A DNA stretch of 64,000 nt from Diadophis punctatus similis (taxonomy: Eukaryota > Chordata > Lepidosauria > Squamata > Dipsadidae), in contig JALIGW010000031.1 in assembly GCA_023053685.1 (NCBI GenBank), forward strand, positions 6,554,263 through 6,618,262, read 5' to 3'. The notes under the pieces were generated by a model. That model had not been told where the DNA came from. It did not search any database and was given only the letters and a program-made list of their open reading frames with translations. Below are positions 46,270 to 56,684 of this stretch, in pieces (within the stretch, counting starts at the first letter, position 1; the number at the start of each line of letters is the position of its first letter). The position numbers and the translations under genes are program-made.

Positions 46270-46935
46270 GATTCTTCCTTAGAATGGAATGGAATGGAAT
46301 AATAATAACAGCAACAACAACAACAACAGAGTTGGAAGGGACCTTCCTTGGAGATCTTCTAGTCCAACCCCCTGCTTAGGCAGGAAACCCTACACTACTT
46401 CTGACAGATGGTTATCCAACATCTTCTTAAAAACTTCCAGTGTTGGAGCATTCACAACTTCTGGAGGCAAGCTGTTCCAATGATTAATTGTTCTAACTGT
46501 CAGGAAATTTCTCCTTAGTTCTAAGTTACTTCTCTCCTTGTTTAGTTTCCACCCATTGCTTCTTGTTCTACCCTCAGGTGCTTTGGAGAATAGTTTGACT
46601 CCCTCTTCTTTGTGGCAACCCCTGAGATATTGGAACACTGCTATCATGTCTCCCCTAGTCCTTCTTTTCATTAAACTAGACATACCCAGTTCCTGCAACC
46701 GTTCTTCATATGTTTTAGCCTCCAGTCCCCTAATCATCTTTGTTGCTCTTCTCTGTACTCTTTCTAGAGTCTCAACATCATTTTTACATCGTGGCAACCA
46801 AAACTGAATGGAGTATTCCAAGTGTGGCCTTACCAAGGCATTATAAAGTGGTATTAACACTTCACGTGATCTTGATTCTATCCCTCTGTTAATGCAATCC
46901 TTTGGATTGTTAGGACAAATCATCTTACTTTTCAT
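46270..46935 (-). mobile_element. CR1 LINE 3' end, copy 2
   Basis: Minus-strand CR1. The 181-residue frame 46390-46935 carries LYNALVRPHLEYSIQFW, then LERVQRRATKMIRGL and NHWNSLPPEVVNAPTLEVFK, the conserved CR1 ORF2 C-terminus, uninterrupted. The 3' UTR ends AGGTCCCTTCCAACTCTG and leads into AAC/GGAAT simple repeats at 46285-46330. It is 5'-truncated. The site where the other two copies carry a hAT MITE is empty here. Confidence 0.88.
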
Positions 46936-46939
46936 TTTG

Positions 46940-48570
46940 TATTTTTTGAAAAGTACAAATAACTGAGATTAACTCGACATTAACAATTGAGAGAACGTGT
47001 ATCAGCAGCTTTTTCATGTGAGAGGGCATATCAGAAATTGTGGGAGATAGTGAAAAATCAAATTATGTAAATTTGATACTGTGAATAGTGTGATCCAGTC
47101 ATTGCACAGTACTGGATAGTCCATTGGACAAAGTATGTCCTGTGTCCACTGTTTACTTAGTTGATGTTGTCAAGACACACAAAAAGAAATAGGTATAGGT
47201 TTAACGTAAACTATGGCAAAATTGATTTTCCTAAAGCATTTTACTGCTGTCCTGAAAGTTACTAACAGCTATGGAATTTTAACAGGAAACTTAAATTATA
47301 CTTATCACAGTGTTTGGATTAGAATTGAAGTCAGTTATTTTCTGTCTTACCTCATAAGTCAATTAAAATAGAAAATGTAGGACAATTTTGTTTTTGCTAA
47401 TCATTGTGCAGTTCCAGGCAGCCTAAACCAGCACAGCCAATCAGTACATGGTGCAACAACTGTAAAAATATGCACAAAACCTGATTGACATTTCTTTTGG
47501 TTATTTTTAGCAGGTTAAAGAAAATAAAGTGACAGTTTGATAGATTTTAAAAAGCCTGTAGTAAGGGAAATTATTTTCTATAATATCTCATCTATAACTA
47601 GGCATCCTATGATATAACCAGATAATTATGTTTCTTGATTTAAGATATATACACAAATATCTGTTTCTAATTTGCATATGTTATAGCAATTAAGGAAGGA
47701 CAGAAGTAGAGTTTCATGAGAGGAAGTGAACAGAAAAGAAAAGGAAGAAAGAAGAGTGACCAAAAAAACAACAACCCACCAATGTTTTGGCAAGAATCTT
47801 AGTTCAGTTAGTTCAGGAGTGAAAAGGTAATCTCCTGAACAGTTACAAGGGGTATATCCTGAGTACCATTCATTGGGTGTGTATGAATTAACTATTTTCT
47901 ACTAAGTAAACCTTATAGAAAGAATATAAGGTAATCAATTTTCATGGAGAAAACTCACTGAAGGAATGATCAGAGAGAACTATCAGGAGTTTGCAGAGGA
48001 ATTTAAAGGATAATTGAGGTCAACCCCTAAATAATAATATGTACTGGCTAACTTGAGAACCAGATAAGGGAATGAGAGGGGGGGAGCTTTCCACATGATG
48101 GGGCATGTTGCAGGACTATGCACTGCTTGTGAGTTGTTTGTCTCACAACTGGAAAATACCCTGGAATTGGAAGCATGCTTGTAGGGATGCAGGGAGGGGG
48201 GAGGAAAAGATTAGAATAGTGAGTGGCCACACTTGCACTGACAAAGTATGTTTATCAGATTAAACAGTAAAGGTGATAAACAAAAGCTACAATATGATTA
48301 TCAAGTAAGATAGCTAAAGGAGAAAGTTGAAAAAAAAAGAGATACAAAAGTGTTATGCACCACTGGGAATCCAAAATAGCCTTCAGGCTCTGACTCTTGA
48401 GTGAAAGAACAAAAAAAGGATGATAGATTCCCAAAGAGCAAATTGGTTGCAGCATCACTCTTGCAGAAGAGAAAAAGAAGAAACGTTTTGATAGTTCACC
48501 AATATGAAGAACCCAAATGAGTGCCAAGGGGCTCTTGGCTCACTATACTTTGCACCAAAAGCAAGAGTCA
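46940..48570. other. Intron segment, no gene seen
   Basis: AT-rich sequence. No frame, repeat terminus or RNA gene recognised. Confidence 0.5.
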
Positions 48571-48752
48571 CTGATATGAAACAATGGTTGGAAAATAATC
48601 AAAGAGAGAAACAACCTAGAATTAAGGAGAAATTTCCTAACAGTGAGGACAATTATCAAGTGGAACAGCTTGCCTTCAGAAATCGTTGGAACTCCATCAC
48701 TGGAGGTCTTTAAGAAGAGACTAGACAGTCACTTATCTGAAATGGTATAGGT

Positions 48753-49175
48753 CAGTGATGGCAAACCTTTTTTTCCTCGGGTGCCGAAATAGTGCGCACG
48801 CGCGCTATCGTACGTACGTGCGTGGCCACACCCATAATTCAAAGCCCCCCACTCGCCCCATCCCCCTGCGAATGCGTGTGCGACCCCCCACTCCCTCATT
48901 TTCCGACTTCCAGTGGGCCCGGTAGGCCCGTTTTTTGCCCTCCCCAGGCTCCAGAGGCTTTCTTGGAGCTTGGGGAGGGCGAAAATGCTCTCCCTGCCAC
49001 CCCGGAGGCCCTCCAGAGGCCGAAATCGCCCTCCCAGAGCTTCCGCGCAAGCCAAAAATCAGCTGGCAGGCACGCACATGCGCCCTGGAGCTGAGCTAGG
49101 GCAACGGCTCGCGTGCCAGCAGATATGGCTCCACGTGCCACCTGTGGCACCCGTGCCATAGGTTCGCCATCACTG
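48753..49175. mobile_element. hAT MITE, CAGTGATGGCGAACC family, copy 4
   Basis: Left CAGTGATGGCAAACC, right GGTTCGCCATCACTG. Exact target duplication GTATAGGT at 48745-48752 and 49176-49183. Inserted at the same CR1 position as copy 3. Confidence 0.93.
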
Positions 49176-49224
49176 GTATAGGTTCTCCTGCTTGAGCAGG
49201 CAGCTGGACTAGAAGACCTCCAAG

Positions 49225-49307
49225 TTCTATTCTATTCTATTCTATTCTATTCTATTCTATTCTATTCTATTCTATTCTATTCTATTCTATTCTATTCTAT
49301 TCTATTA
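49225..49307 (+). repeat. (ATTCT)n microsatellite from a CR1 tail
   Basis: About 16 uninterrupted ATTCT units directly after the CR1 3' end word GACCTCCAAGTTCT. The unit resembles the short ATTCT-containing tail repeats of CR1 elements. Confidence 0.95.
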
Positions 49308-49309
49308 AG

Positions 49310-49955
49310 AAATGATAATATGTTTCACTGAAACATAGGAAATTTCTTTAGGAGGGATTTAAATTTCATCTTCAAAAGATTATAGAAGAAAATCTTGAAG
49401 TAAAGATCTCTGGTAGCAACTTGTGCACAGTAGAAGGAGCTGGCAATGATGTTTTAATTGGCCTATGCTTTTATGATGTAAATGCTGGAAATAATTTTAA
49501 GTTTGATAGTATAGAAAAATAATAAATAAATTTGGGGAAATATTGGCTCATAAAAGTCATAGCTTTCATTTCTTATGAAGTAATGCTCAGAATTTGGAAG
49601 ATAAATAAGGGGCTTCAATTGTTGATTCAGGAAAGCAGACATGATTTAACAGGTGATCTGGTGGGTTTGCTCTCATAATTACAGCACAGCAATGGAAATG
49701 TATGATTTGTTAGAAGGAACAGAAGTAATAGTAGAGTGGGGATGGTACTCTGTGTTAAAACTATCTTCATCTGCTCAGAATTTCTAGTGAATGGATTCAG
49801 CAATACTGTGATATCAGTGGGGAGCCTTAATTAGCCTGACATATGTTGGGAAACAAACTGTACAAGTATGTTTCTAGTAACATCCTGAGTTAACTTGCTT
49901 GAATATTTCCCCTTCAAAAGTTGGAGGAAGACAGAAATGCATCAGGTTTCTTTGT
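49310..49955. other. Intron segment, no gene seen
   Basis: AT-rich sequence without recognised elements. Confidence 0.5.
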
Positions 49956-49959
49956 TCCT

Positions 49960-50340
49960 TGAGATGTTACAGGTTCTGGCCACTAACAGAACTCAGAAAG
50001 AGAGCTTTTTCTGTTATGGCACCTACTCTTTAGAACATCATCATCTCTGAGGGTCAATGGGCCCTGATCTTATTGGCTTTCTAGAAGGGCCTGAAGTCAT
50101 GCTTTTTCAATTGTGCCTGGGGATCTGACGGTAATTGTGTGGAGCCTGCAAAATGCTAGTAAGATGGATCACACTTTTCTGCAGATTTAGGTTTTTATGG
50201 TTTTTAATAGTTTTAATGTGTTTTAAAGTTTTTATTATTTTGGTTATTTTTTGTATTATTATTACTGGTGCCTGTATCATCTCCCAAAATCTCATATTTG
50301 ATGTTGGCAGCCATATAAATTGAATGAGCAAACAAACAAA
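49960..50340 (+). mobile_element. Old L2/L3-like LINE 3' end
   Basis: Translated text gives ERAFSVMAPTL, matching the RAFSVGAPALWN region of the L2/L3-like ORF2 at 6.2 kb. It is followed by a T-rich 3' UTR and GTTGGCAGCCATATAAATTG with a short A-rich tail (AGCAAACAAACAAAT). Heavily mutated. Confidence 0.6.
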
Positions 50341-50828
50341 TCGGCACTAAAATTTTAGTTGAGGAAGTGGAAGTAGTAGGGTCCCTGGGAAAAAGTGACC
50401 ATATGATTTTTTTCAGTTGTTGTTTTTAAGAGAAATCAAAGGTGCATGTAATTGAACAATATATCTAGAATTCCGAGGAAGTAGATTTTAATAAGCCCAG
50501 AACAATTAATATGTAAATTCATGGCAAGAATAATTAATGTGAAAAGTAGCTGAAGATGGCAGAAGTTGCTAAGAAAAGGCTACTAAGATCACAATGCAAA
50601 TTATTTCAATGAAGGAAACAAACAAAATGCCCAATGTGTTCACACAGACTCAGACACACACAGACAGACACACATTAGTAAAAATCTGAAAAAAGAAAAG
50701 GAGACATAGAAGGTAGAAAGAAGGACCTATGAGCATGCATAATGATCATCTATAATTTTAGAGATAATGCTAAAGGCTCAAAATGAAGACAATGAATGAT
50801 TCTAAGAATAAGGAAAAGAGCTTATTTT

Positions 50829-51240
50829 CAGGGTTCCAAGTAATAGACCCAAAGCAATCAAAACTCTGAGGCCTAGAGTTTCCTCAAAGTACAAATTTAT
50901 TAGGAATATCATATTGGCACAGCTGGTGAAAACCTGACTCTGAATGACCCGGAGTTTTCCCCACCCAAATCAAAACCCGAAGTTCTTGCCCCCCAAGTCA
51001 CAAGTCCATCACATGGCCCAATCAGGTCGCAGTCTCATCTCCAGCTGGCTCTGGTCCTCGCCCCATCCAACACCTGGTAGGGCGTCCTTGGCTCCCACAG
51101 GAAAGAATGTTATTTTGGCTACACATCCCCCAGCTATCTCTATTTTCGCCTTCAATTCCTACAGCTTCAACAGGCCTGGCTGTGGCAGCCCTGAAGATGC
51201 TCCCAAAATGGCTTTAGGGCTGACACTTATTAAAATATGC
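50829..51240 (-). mobile_element. Possible LTR fragment
   Basis: Reverse-strand text contains TCCTAATAAATTTGTACTTT (polyadenylation-like) and begins TGTCAGCCCTAAAGCC. It is compositionally distinct (C-rich on +) from its AT-rich neighbours. Ends and flank duplication are not clear, and no internal viral genes are adjacent. Confidence 0.3.
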
Positions 51241-51841
51241 CCATAATAAAAGGAAGATCAAAGAGCATAATAAGTACTCAATGAATATGGATAATGCTGA
51301 TAAGTAACAAAGAAAGCATGCAGATATTCAGCTCTAACCTTAGCTTAGCCTTTGTGAGGATATATTTTCCATGAGGTGCCTCCGAAGGAGCAAGATTGAA
51401 GACCGAGATGGACAAAAAATAAAGTCAAGGAATATGCTGTGTCTATATTTCCAGGATTAGGTGAATTGTATCCTAGGGTACTGAAGCAACTTGCCGATGA
51501 CCTTGCCGAATGATCTGTATTGTGGTGAATCTTGCTGAATAAAGTGCCAGATGACCAGAGGAAAGAAAATGTTTTGCATATCTTAAAAGAAAGGGGGGGG
51601 GGAGAAAAAAAAAGGGGGGGGGAGAATTACAGTCCAGTCAGTCTGACACCAAAACCTGGGAAGAGTCTAGAGTAGACCACAAAGGTGTAAATATGTTGAA
51701 AATAATAATTACCATAAGTTAATCATGCTAACTTTATTTCATTTTTTAATCATTAGTAGATCGCCGGAATACTATAGCAGTAGTATAACATGATTTCATA
51801 AAAATATTAACAAAGTACTTAGAACATCCAGTTTAATAGAA

Positions 51842-51904
51842 AAGGAAGGAAGGAAGGAAGGAAGGAAGGAAGGAAGGAAGGAAGGAAGGAAGGAAGGAAG
51901 GAAG
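51842..51904. repeat. (AAGG)n microsatellite
   Basis: About 15 AAGG units. Poly-G/poly-A runs at 51591-51625 lie nearby. Confidence 0.95.
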
Positions 51905-51919
51905 ATTATAATGAGAGCG

Positions 51920-52092
51920 AGGGAGGGTCTCAGGGAAGTCCTGCCTTAGCACTTGGCCACCACAGGTGCCCCCAACATGAGCTGGCCACGCCCACCATGA
52001 CTAGAACCACCCCTGGCCATGCCCCCCCCAGCCCTCGGAGATCAAACACAACCCTAATGTGGCCCTCAATGAAATTGAGTTTAACACCCCTG
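51920..52092. mobile_element. Right end of a hAT-like MITE (CAGGGGTGTTAAACTC)
   Basis: Ends GAAATTGAGTTTAACACCCCTG after CCACGCCCACC-type sequence. The left terminus is not found. Confidence 0.55.
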
Positions 52093-52430
52093 CACTAAAT
52101 GGTCACCTCCGCAAGAAGCTGTAGTTGGCAAATTGGCTATATCAGAGCCAGAAATAGTGTGTGTGGTATATCGTGTTGCCACATTGGGTAACTACAACAA
52201 TTAAGTTGTTTCAGCCAATGTTAACCACCTCACAAGGCTCTACTACTAGGAAGCATACCAATATGCACTTTAATCTTGAGTGCCATTATGAGAGGAAGCA
52301 ATTAGGGAATTCTTGCAGTATCTGAGAGGGAACCCATGAAAGAACCCTGTAACTTTTGTAAGTTGGTAGTTCCTTTATTCTTTTACATATCTACTGGTAT
52401 CTGGGAAAATAGTTTTTCTGCTTTATATAT

Positions 52431-52661
52431 ATAGCAATAGCGCTTAGACTTATATACAGCTTCACAGCTTCACAGTGCTTTATAGCACTCTCTAAGTGGT
52501 TTACAGTGGTTTACAGAGTCAGCATATTGCGAGTCCTCATTTTACCAACCTCGGAAGGATGGAAGGCTGAGTCATCTTTGAGCTGATGAGGATTAAACCC
52601 CTGGAAGTCAGCAGAATTAGCCTGCAACACTGCATTCTAACCTCTGTGCCACCATGGCTCC
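52431..52661 (-). mobile_element. tRNA-derived SINE, type B
   Basis: On the minus strand: a head with GGAGCCATGGTGGCACAGAG, then TCAGCCTTCCATCCTTCCGA, TAAAATGAGGACTCGC and the 3' end AGTCTAAGCGCTATTGCTAT. The same family is at 58193-58435 and, truncated, at 62482-62545. Confidence 0.75.
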
Positions 52662-52800
52662 TGTATACACTAAAGTCCCTTGTCTGGAGATGAAACTCTT
52701 TTCTTCAGTGGCTCCCAATTTTATGTTCAGAAATTAAAGACATTTTCAAGCAGTTTAGCCCCCAGTTCTAATTTCATTCTTGTGAAGTCTTAGATAGAGA

Positions 52801-53022
52801 GACAGTTTCGCCTAGTGGTTAAAGCACCAGGATAGGCACCGGGAGATTGTGAGTTCTAGTCCACAGTTCTAGTTCTAGGCATGAAAGTTGGCTGGGTGAC
52901 CTTGGGCCAGTCACACTCTCTTAGCTCAACCCGCCTCACAGGGTTGTTGTTGTTGTGGGGAAAATAAAGGAGAAAGGAGAATGAGGTATGTTTGCTACCT
53001 TGAGTTATTTATAAAAATAACA
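52801..53022 (+). mobile_element. tRNA-derived SINE, type A
   Basis: Head TTTCGCCTAGTGGTTAAAGC and GATTGTGAGTTCTAGTCC give the A and B box regions. Then come GACCTTGGGCCAGTCAC, CTCACAGGGTTGTTGTTGTT, and the tail TTGAGTTATTTATAAAAATAA. A 14-bp word (AGTTCTAGTCCACA/AGTTCTAGTTCTAG) is partly duplicated at 52851-52877. Confidence 0.8.
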
Positions 53023-53124
53023 GGATTTTAAAAATGACATGACATGAGTCTTTATTGATTAGCCTTTGGCCCATATCAAAGTGCAAAGTTCTAGAAACAA
53101 ATTATTACTAAAATTTGATAAAAG

Positions 53125-53240
53125 CAATTTAAAATAGAATTTGATAACATACAATTTAAAATGAAATTGGAATAAAATATGATTTAAAATGAAGTTGGAA
53201 TAAAATACAGTCTAAAATGAAATTTTAGGATTAAAAAAAA
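53125..53240. repeat. Short degenerate tandem repeat
   Basis: Three or more units of about 36 bp built on TTTAAAATGAAATTGGAATAAAATA, diverging at the edges. Confidence 0.6.
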
Positions 53241-53933
53241 TAGAAATAAATAAATAAAATCTGGGGTTGGTGGATCCAAATACTGACTTCTGTTTTTATG
53301 GCAATTGATGTGCTTCCAAAGGGCTTATAAATTCCATTTACAAGAAAGGCAAAACAAATGATCATGCTAATTGCCACCCAATTCATTTTTAAGCCAGGTT
53401 AGCAAAATGTAGGACAAACAGAGATTAAATTGGTAGAATCAAAATTTATTGGATGCATGTTCATCCAGCCTTGTTTTAGAGGAAGTCAATCTACATTAGG
53501 CTATGTTATGGCACTACAGCATCTGACAGAAAAGTTTGACTATAGACCTGCGTCATGCTTCCATACAGCTTTCATTGATTTTACATTTGACAGTATTCAA
53601 ATCTAGATTGTGGCAAAAATCTAGAAACTCTTCAATAAATAGATTGCTGCTTTTAGTATTTAATATTCATGATGATTCAAGACTGAAAATTACTAAAGAA
53701 ATTCTGATAAGGAGAGGAGTTAGACAAGCATATGTATTGGCTTCGGTTTAAATGTTACACAAATTCATTGGTGCCTCCTCTAAGTGGTCCTGCTGTCTAT
53801 CCACCTCAACTACCCCAAAAACATATCAGTGTAGCAATTCTAATTGCCTTAACAGAGTTTGCAACCACTCCTTATTTCTGCAAGAAAAAATAATAATAGT
53901 TGAAAAAAACAAGATCTTCACTTTTTCTAAAGG

Positions 53934-55362
53934 TAAGGTGACCAGACGTCCCGATTTTGGCGGGACAGACCCGCTTTTTAATGCTTTGTCCCGCGTCCCG
54001 CCCGTCCTCTAAAAAGTCCCGATTTTTTGAAAGAATGCACGACAAGCTAGGGCATTCTTTCCAAAAATCAGCCTGAAGGGGGGGCATGCGAGATTGAGGG
54101 AGAGTTAAAACTCCGAGAGTTTTAAGCCAGCCATGTTGGGTCGGGCTCCGTCTAATGAGCCCCCGCTTCTTCCTCCAGCCAGACGCGCGCCCGAGCGACA
54201 GGCTTCCGATTCAGTCCCCTCTATTCACAGGGTGGCGCGGGGCGGGACAGAGCGAACCCTGGGGTGGGGGGGGAGCACCACTTTGCACTTGTCCCATGAG
54301 GCCATGCTAAGTGTGCCGCGGCAAAAGGGGCGGGGCAGGGCGGGGCGCGCATCCTACCTGGGACTTTTCCTGGTAGCTCCAGTCGCGTTCCTTGCTAATA
54401 GCGTCCAGAACAGAGCAGCCCCTCCCAGAAGATCGCGAGATGTTATCTTCTGGGAGGGGCTGCTCTGCTCTGGGCGCTAATTAGCAAGGAACGCGACTGG
54501 AGCTACCGGGAAAAGTCCCAGGTAGGACGCGCGTCTCGTGCTGGGGGTTGGGCGGGCGGGGCAGGACTGGCGGACGGGACGGGGCGCGCGTCCTACCTGG
54601 GACTTTTCCCGGTAGCTCCAGTCGCGTTCCTTGCAATAGCGCCCAGAGCAGAGCAGCCCCTCCCAGAAGATCGCGAGACGTTATCTTTTGGAAGAGGCTG
54701 CTCTGCTCTGGGCGCTAATTAGCAAGGAACGCAACTGGAGCTACCAGGAAAAGTCCCAGGTAGGACGCGCGCCCCGCCCCGCCCGCCCAACCCCCAGCAC
54801 GAGACGCGCGTCCTACCTGGGACTTTTCCCGGTAGCTCCAGTCGCGTTCCTTGCTAATTAGCGCCCAGAGCAGAGCAGCCTCTTCCAAAAGATAACGTCT
54901 CGCGATCTTCTGGGAGGGGCTGCTCTGCTCTGGGCGCTATTGCAAGGAACGCGACTGGAGCTACCGGGAAAAGTCCCAGGTAGGTAGGACGTACAGTGGC
55001 GGCACTGCCATCCCCGCGCCTCTCGCCCCGCTCACCGGGTGTCTGCTCTGCGGTCGGAATCACTTTTGTTCGCTCTCCTGCTCCCCCTCTGCCAGCGCTG
55101 GGCTGCTGGAGTGACAGGGGGAGAAAGGAGATCTGGAGCCAGCCCAAGCCACTGCCGGCTCCCGAAGCGGGGAGGCGGGAGGCGAGGAAAGGCCTCCTGC
55201 GTCCCCCCCACCCACCTGGATGCCGACATTTGCATCCTTTTGCCCTCTGCGGATGCGCAGCGTTCTGCGCATGCGCAGAGGGCAAACCTCAAATGACGGC
55301 GTCCAGGCGGCCCCGCCCCCCGTCAATGTCCCGCTTTAAAAAAAAAATATCTGGTCACTTTA
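53934..55362. mobile_element. hAT-type element, TAAGGTGACCAG ends, 1.4 kb with long hairpins
   Basis: Begins TAAGGTGACCAGACGTCCCG and ends CGGGACA-like sub-terminal sequence and CTGGTCACTTTA. The target duplication TCTAAAGG is exact (53926-53933, 55363-55370). No transposase. The GC-rich interior has three long foldbacks (54342-54535, 54584-54772, 54805-54991) and a TGCGCATGCGCA palindrome at 55266-55277. Same family as 27390-28099. Confidence 0.9.
54342..54991. repeat. Three consecutive hairpins forming a higher-order palindrome
   Basis: Each hairpin has arms of roughly 85-90 bp that start CCTACCTGGGACTTTTCC and end with its inverse, with the loop near GATCGCGAGAYGTTATCTT. Hairpins 2 and 3 are inverses of each other. 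In addition GTGCTGGGGGTTGGGCGGGC (from 54539) pairs with its inverse at about 54781-54800, so hairpin 2 is itself enclosed by arms. Confidence 0.85.
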
Positions 55363-56372
55363 TCTAAAGGGCCAAATGAAACCAGTGTTAAGTAAGTACA
55401 TCATTGACCAGGTTAAAACCTGCAAATATTTAAGGGTGTTCCAAGACCTTGGAAACCAAAATGCTCATCTGGATTATGTTTCTCAAAATGCACATAAATT
55501 AGTTTTAGCTATCCAAATTTATATTTTGCATGGAGTGCAGAGTTTATACTTGCTGCAATTAAGTTACTTGCAACTACAACTCAAGCATAGCTGCAGTAAG
55601 GAGCTCAGCATGGCTATATTAAGAGAACAAACCAAATAAAAAACAAAATTTCTAAGAAAGATTTCCCAGATTACTTGCATTACAGACATAGTCTTCTGGT
55701 AGAAAGCAGGCATTAGTAAGGTGGAATCTAGGTTTTGAATGAATATTTTAATATATTAGCAAACAGTATTGCATAATCCACTTGGGTTTGCCCATGTAAT
55801 TTTGGCAGATAATTTCAGGTTGTCATGGGAAAAAGCTACCCTAAGAAAATTGAATATTTATGGTTTTTCCTACAATGATATTTTGCCTCTGGGCCAAATC
55901 AAACCAACATAACCTTAAAACAAAGGATTTTAGACATGGAAAGTCAATTAGAATCTGCTGTTCATCTCTGAGATTTATTTATAAACAGATTACAGCCAGC
56001 CTTCTATTTATATCAAATCTCAGTCCCTAAATGTAGAAGAGCTCTAGCCCATTTTAATGTGTTCCCCACAGCAGTTTTGGAAGGGAAATATATAAAAAAA
56101 ATTAGCTCATTTGTTTTGTCCTTGTCTCAGGGGTGCCATAGAAACCATGGCTGATCACCTATTTTATTGCCCATGCTATAAAAATGAACGAATGTCCACA
56201 TTTCTGGGGCACATTGATATACTTTACTTATACTATTTACTAGATGGCTAGCTTACTTCCCTAAATGTAGCAAAATTCATGAATAAATGTGGCCCACAAA
56301 TGGGTGGTAATAGTGATGAAGTTAGGTGCTTATTTTGTTATGTCACAGACCATGACCATGCTAAAGTTTATA

Positions 56373-56606
56373 TATTATTTTATTTATTTTTATCCTGCCT
56401 TTATTATTTTTATAAATGACCAGGTGATGAACATACCTAATTCTCTTTCCTCCTCCTATTTTCCCCACAACAACATCCTGGTGAGGCAGGTTGGAGTGAA
56501 AGGGGGGACTGGTCCAGGTTTGCCCTTTCATGCCTAAGGCAGGGCTAGAATTCATAGTCTCCCACTTTGTAGCCTGGTGCCTTCACCACTAGACCAAACT
56601 GACTCT
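56373..56606 (-). mobile_element. tRNA-derived SINE, type A
   Basis: Minus-strand copy: TTTGGTCTAGTGGTGAAGGC (A-box region), ATGAATTCTAGCCC (B-box region), and the tail ATTTATAAAAATAATAAAGG. Confidence 0.8.
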
Positions 56607-56635
56607 TTATATAAGAAAAGAGACGGTATTCTATA

Positions 56636-56636
<1 letters not shown>

Positions 56637-56680
<44 letters not shown>
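56637..56680. repeat. (TG)n microsatellite
   Basis: About 22 TG units. Confidence 0.95.

Positions 56681-56682
<2 letters not shown>

Positions 56683-56684
<2 letters not shown>

Larger units (their letters stand above)
48580..49307 (+). mobile_element. CR1 LINE 3' end, copy 3, with nested hAT MITE and ATTCT tail
   Basis: Starts near AATGGTTGGAAAATAATCAA and runs through CTAACAGTGAGGACAATTAT and GGAACTCCATCACTGGAGGT, the CR1 end of ORF2 and 3' UTR. It is interrupted at 48753-49175 by a hAT MITE, resumes TCTCCTGCTTGAGCAGGCAG, and passes into a pure ATTCT array. The coding part is very short. Confidence 0.85.
53400..56220 (+). pseudogene. Decayed non-LTR reverse transcriptase, split by hAT element
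   Basis: Before the insertion, degraded text gives STLGYVMALQHLTEKF, AFIDFTFDS, KITKEI and GVRQAYVLASV, recalling the (Q/R)STL, AFDSI and GVRQGCVLAP blocks of LINE reverse transcriptases. After the insertion (55371 on) it continues IIDQVKTCKYLRVFQ, then LDYVSQNAHKLVLAI, the usual region downstream of the YADD block. Near 56040-56190 RALAHFNVFPTAVLEG-like and C-terminal zinc-like text follows. All frames contain stops. The clade is not one of the CR1, L2/L3 or BovB copies seen here and I do not assign it. Confidence 0.6.

Noticed and set aside
54854..55367. Frames of up to 143 codons on both strands
   Set aside because: Within the GC-rich hairpins of a nonautonomous hAT element. No protein family is recognised.
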